Source: Candidatus Aerophobus profundus SCGC AAA252-L23 (GTDB lineage: Bacteria > Aerophobota > Aerophobia > Aerophobales > Aerophobaceae). From it: a stretch of DNA of 5,682 nucleotides. A program made the translations under genes and the position numbers. Below are positions 5,423 through 5,682 of this stretch, piece after piece. The stretch lies in contig AQRW01000089.1 in assembly GCA_000402295.1 (NCBI GenBank), positions 1-5,682 on the forward strand, given 5' to 3'. The notes beneath the pieces were generated by a model. It was not told the origin of the DNA. It saw only the letters and a list, made by a program, of their open reading frames with translations, and did not search any database. Positions within the stretch are counted from its first letter, which is position 1. Each line of letters opens with the position of its first letter.

Positions 5423-5682
5423 ATGCATCTTATCTCCAAGGCTAAACAGTACTGGCACTTTACTACCGGCCTAAGGAGCTTTCTCAAAGATACTATTTCC
5501 TTAAAGGAAGCTAAAGAAATAGTAAAGTGGAGGATGGCTCATCGAGAGGAGTTATTCTTATCCCTAATGAAAAAAGGTATCTACCAATATAAAAAAAGTC
5601 CTTATTTAAAGTTACTTAATTTAGCCCAATGTGAGTTTTCTGATATAGAAAGTATGGTAAAGAAAAAAGGTATTGAGCCTAC
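5423..5682 (+). CDS. N-terminus of a PaaK/LuxE-like (acyl-adenylate ligase-related) protein, cut by window edge
   Basis: Eighty-six codons are visible from ATG 5423, the first possible start, since TAG lies nine bases upstream in frame. AGAGG (5410-5414) provides a ribosome binding site. The sequence includes WRMAHREELFLSLMKKGIYQ, KKSPYLKLLNLAQCEFSDIE and MVKKKGIEPT. From memory this pattern (charged helix with RE..FL, then SPY.PLL.LA.CE..D.E..V...G.E) opens a family of proteins annotated as phenylacetate-CoA ligase-like, where it precedes a GVYVTFEEFKGR-type motif and an adenylation domain. Members often sit near polysaccharide or secondary-metabolite genes. The catalytic part lies beyond the window, so activity is not shown. 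Codon use is A+T-rich (TTA, AAA, ATA), unlike the gene at 4332, hinting at a different origin. No membrane segment is seen. Confidence 0.65.
   Translation, partial: MHLISKAKQYWHFTTGLRSFLKDTISLKEAKEIVKWRMAHREELFLSLMKKGIYQYKKSPYLKLLNLAQCEFSDIESMVKKKGIEP

Overview
This window reads as an insertion-sequence-rich, gene-poor stretch of a bacterial chromosome. Composition is moderate G+C. Several genes have Shine-Dalgarno sequences, and the promoters visible are of the bacterial -35/-10 type, with one possible sigma-54 site. The corA/lapA pair and the style of the insertion sequences would suit an anaerobic, Desulfobacterota-like or related uncultured bacterium, but the sequence does not settle the taxon.

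Left third (1-2621), all on the minus strand. An IS110-family (DEDD) transposase is open over 399 codons and runs off the left edge. About 120 bp upstream of its start lies the end of a second, unrelated insertion sequence of about 1.3 kb (roughly 1320-2621). That element encodes a retroviral-integrase-type DDE transposase (D-60-D-35-E) interrupted by a +1 frameshift near 2240, and it is bounded by imperfect inverted repeats. A G+C-rich palindromic patch (2609-2700) sits at its outer flank.

Middle (2700-5010), all on the plus strand. There is a corA magnesium/cobalt channel gene with several frameshifts and an internal deletion (pseudogene). It is followed by a small two-helix LapA-domain membrane protein. 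After a roughly 370 bp gap comes an exported, almost all-helical 225-residue protein of unknown function, built from two copies of an 82-residue-period repeat that I could align by eye.

Right part (5010-5682). About 200 bp without a confident gene is followed by a 116 bp remnant of a second copy of the DDE element: its left end, its transposase promoter -10 and the first 11 codons. Just beyond the remnant is the best sigma-70-type promoter in the window (TTGACT, 17 bp spacer, TATAAT). It drives a gene cut by the right edge, whose N-terminus resembles PaaK/LuxE-like acyl-adenylate ligase relatives.

Overall, two IS families have accumulated around a decaying envelope/ion-transport locus. I see no CRISPR array, tRNA, rRNA or clear defence system. 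The least described items are the duplicated helical protein, the palindromic patch, and the paired full and remnant IS ends.
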